A DNA stretch of 16,495 nucleotides. Source: an uncultured Collinsella sp. GTDB taxonomy: Bacteria; Actinomycetota; Coriobacteriia; Coriobacteriales; Coriobacteriaceae. The stretch spans positions 1 through 16,495 of the forward strand of contig CABRZY010000018.1 in assembly GCA_902475475.1 (NCBI GenBank), read 5' to 3'. Numbering within the stretch: the first letter of the stretch is position 1; every line of letters begins with the position of its first letter. Position numbers and translations under genes: made by a program. Below the pieces are notes generated by a model. The model did not search any database and was not told where the DNA came from. It saw nothing but the letters and a program-made list of their open reading frames with translations. Positions 14,710 through 16,495 of this stretch are shown piece after piece.

Positions 14710-16080
14710 ATGGACCAGCGTTCCGTACGCGATATTCTTGCCGGTAAAACCTATTTTATCCGCACCTTTGGCTGCCAGATGAATCAGCACGACTCCGAGC
14801 GTGTGAGCGGTCTGCTCGATTCGTATGGTTGCCTCATGGCGCTCGATCCCGAGCATGCCGATATCGTTGTCTTCATGACATGCTGTGTGCGTGAGGCCGC
14901 CGATACTCGCCTGTACGGTCAGTGCAACTCTTGTAAGAGCCTCCCGCCCTCACCCTCGGGCAAGCGTGTGGTTGCCGTTGGTGGTTGCATCGCGCAGCGC
15001 GATGGCGAGGGCCTGCTCACCAACGTCGATAACGTCAATGTCATCTTTGGTACGCATTCCATCGCACATGTGGCCGAGCTCATTGCCGAGGCGTTCCTTG
15101 ATGGCAAGCGTCATATCCGCACCAATGAGCATGAGGATACGGATGCCATGAGCATGCCGTGGCATCGCGAGACCCAGTATCACGCCTGGGTGCCCATTAT
15201 GACGGGCTGCAATAATTTCTGTACCTATTGCATCGTGCCGTACGTGCGCGGTCGCGAAAAGAGCCGCCCCTTCGAGGAGATTGTCGACGAGGTGACCGGT
15301 TTGGTGCGCCAGGGCGTGCGTGAGATTACGCTGCTGGGCCAAAACGTTAACTCATATGGTCGCGATCTGTTTGGCAAGCCGCGTTTTGCCGATCTGCTGC
15401 GTGCCGTGGGCGATACGGGTGTGGAGCGCATCTTCTTTACCTCTTCTCATCCTAAGGATCTGCTGCCCGAGACCATCGACGCCATGGCCGAGACGCCCGC
15501 CGTCATGCCGCAGCTTCACTTGGCCGTTCAGTCGGGCTCCACGCGTATCCTCAAAGAGATGAATCGCCGTTATACACGCGAGGACTATCTGGGCCTGGTC
15601 GATCGCATTCGCAACCGCATGCCCGATATCGCGCTCTCGACCGATATTATCGTTGGCTTCCCGGGCGAGACTGAAGAGGACTTTGAGCAGACGCTCTCAC
15701 TTGCCGAGACGGTCCGCTATGCTCAGGCCTATACCTTCATCTATTCCAAGCGCGCCGGCACCCCGGCCGCCGAGATTGACGATCCTACGCCGCATGAGGT
15801 TATTCTCGAGCGTTTCAACCGCCTGGTTAAGGTTATCGAGACTACGGCACACGAGTATAACCAGGGTGAGCTTCATACTGTGGTGCCGGCGCTCATTGAG
15901 GGAACGAGTAAAAAGAACGACGCGGTCCTGCTGGGCAAGAGTTCCAAGAATCAGACCGTGCATGCGCCTATCCCCGAGGGTTACAGCATCGATCAGCTTG
16001 TTGGCAAGATCGTTGATGTTGACGTTGACGTTGCCAAGACCTGGTATTTGTCCGGCTCCGTTGTGAGCGAGCCGCGCTAA
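14710..16080 (+). CDS. miaB: tRNA-2-methylthio-N6-dimethylallyladenosine synthase MiaB
   Basis: This 456-residue radical-SAM methylthiotransferase converts i6A37 to ms2i6A37 in tRNAs reading UNN codons. The MTTase cysteines are C22 (in FGCQMNQHDSE), C58 (in MTCCVREAA) and C93 (in GGCIAQRDG). The radical-SAM triad is C167-x3-C171-x2-C174 in GCNNFCTYCIVPYVRGR. A TRAM domain closes the protein (about 385-450). The motif GCQMNxxDSE separates it from RimO at 6723. ATG 14710 was chosen because AGGA at 14697-14700 gives a nine-base spacing; ATG 14704 is possible but only three bases from it. Unusual points are M instead of N before T-C58 and extra cysteines C59, C72 and C75. Its stop overlaps the miaA start by one base. 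Confidence 0.95.
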   Translation: MDQRSVRDILAGKTYFIRTFGCQMNQHDSERVSGLLDSYGCLMALDPEHADIVVFMTCCVREAADTRLYGQCNSCKSLPPSPSGKRVVAVGGCIAQRDGEGLLTNVDNVNVIFGTHSIAHVAELIAEAFLDGKRHIRTNEHEDTDAMSMPWHRETQYHAWVPIMTGCNNFCTYCIVPYVRGREKSRPFEEIVDEVTGLVRQGVREITLLGQNVNSYGRDLFGKPRFADLLRAVGDTGVERIFFTSSHPKDLLPETIDAMAETPAVMPQLHLAVQSGSTRILKEMNRRYTREDYLGLVDRIRNRMPDIALSTDIIVGFPGETEEDFEQTLSLAETVRYAQAYTFIYSKRAGTPAAEIDDPTPHEVILERFNRLVKVIETTAHEYNQGELHTVVPALIEGTSKKNDAVLLGKSSKNQTVHAPIPEGYSIDQLVGKIVDVDVDVAKTWYLSGSVVSEPR

Positions 16081-16495
16081 TGGTTTCTCCCAGGGCAGGA
16101 CTTTCCGCCGTTGCGATTGTCGGTCCGACGGCGGTTGGTAAGAGTGATGTTGCCGACCGTTTGGCAGCTCGTCTTTCGTCCGAAGTGCTGTCGTGCGATG
16201 CGATGCAAATCTATCGCGGCATGGACATCGGTACCGCAAAGATGGCGCCCGATGAGTGTGCGGCGCCGCTGCGTCTCGTCGACATTGTAGAGCCGGGTGT
16301 GGCATATTCTGCTGCGCTTTATCAGGCTGACGCTCGTGCGCATGTTGAGCGCTTGCTTGGCGAGGGCCGCCTACCGGTGTTTTGCGGGGGTACGGGGCTG
16401 TATCTCAAGGCCGCCCTCGATGAGATGGACTTTCCCTCGGGTGAACTTGAGGACGATCGCCGTGCGGGCTATCAGGAGCTTGCCGAGCGTATTGG
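16080..16495 (+). CDS. miaA: tRNA dimethylallyltransferase MiaA, 5' part only
   Basis: The first 138 codons of miaA are present and the gene runs off the right edge. MiaA transfers a dimethylallyl group to N6 of A37 in tRNA, supplying the substrate for MiaB. Visible motifs are the P-loop GPTAVGKS (15-22), the segment CDAMQIYRGMDIGTAK (39-54) with the catalytic Asp at D40, and GGTGLY (103-108), whose T105 matches the conserved catalytic threonine position. The start is ATG 16080 in the string TAATG, overlapping the miaB stop. No strong ribosome site is seen, so coupled translation with miaB is likely. Confidence 0.93.
   Translation, partial: MVSPRAGLSAVAIVGPTAVGKSDVADRLAARLSSEVLSCDAMQIYRGMDIGTAKMAPDECAAPLRLVDIVEPGVAYSAALYQADARAHVERLLGEGRLPVFCGGTGLYLKAALDEMDFPSGELEDDRRAGYQELAERI

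Noticed and set aside
16012..16034. GTTGAC short tandem repeat at the end of miaB.
   Set aside because: It encodes an alternating Val/Asp strand inside the TRAM domain and is easily explained by codon repetition.

Overview
The window looks like a chromosomal housekeeping region from a GC-rich member of the Coriobacteriia (Actinomycetota), most likely Collinsella or a close relative. That assignment is an inference. It rests on GC-rich codon use, on an actinobacterial/Firmicutes-type LexA box (GAAC-N4-GTTC) at recA, and on a Firmicutes-like gene order combined with actinobacterial base composition. Every supported gene lies on the + strand, and I saw no mobile element, tRNA, rRNA or CRISPR array.

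Layout. Positions 1-207 hold a leader with a weak promoter candidate and a small perfect dyad. A compact seven-gene run follows (208-9263): RNase J, an FtsK/SpoIIIE DNA translocase, a RodZ-like membrane HTH protein, a YajQ-family protein, RimO, PgsA and a stand-alone CinA C-terminal domain (PncC-type). Several junctions overlap or are a few bases long, and ribosome sites sit inside the preceding gene. The run ends at a 10-bp GC-rich hairpin (9271-9294). A 249-nt intergenic region carries four TTTGG repeats spaced exactly 11 bp apart, then a clear SOS promoter (TTGACC-17-TATTAT) with a LexA-type palindrome filling the spacer. It drives recA-recX, which ends at a probable terminator (11388-11437).

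A second strong promoter (TTGACA-17-TACGAT, 11436-11464) and a leader of about 160 nt precede rny (RNase Y). The leader contains an 11-bp GUAA-capped hairpin followed by a U-rich run. Downstream are an unnamed GHKL-fold ATPase-like gene, spoVS (after an 18-bp perfect palindrome), miaB, and the 5' part of miaA, which runs off the window.

How the genes fit together: RNase J and RNase Y suggest Firmicutes-style mRNA decay. MiaA and MiaB make ms2i6A37 in tRNA. RimO methylthiolates ribosomal protein S12. RecA/RecX provide SOS recombination, FtsK chromosome segregation, and RodZ/PgsA envelope functions. The least understood part is rny-GHKL-spoVS (11631-14660), where a nuclease, an ATPase-like protein and an Alba-fold nucleic-acid-binding protein sit together in an organism probably unable to sporulate. 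It is the best candidate here for an undescribed system, but the evidence is gene context and domain content only.
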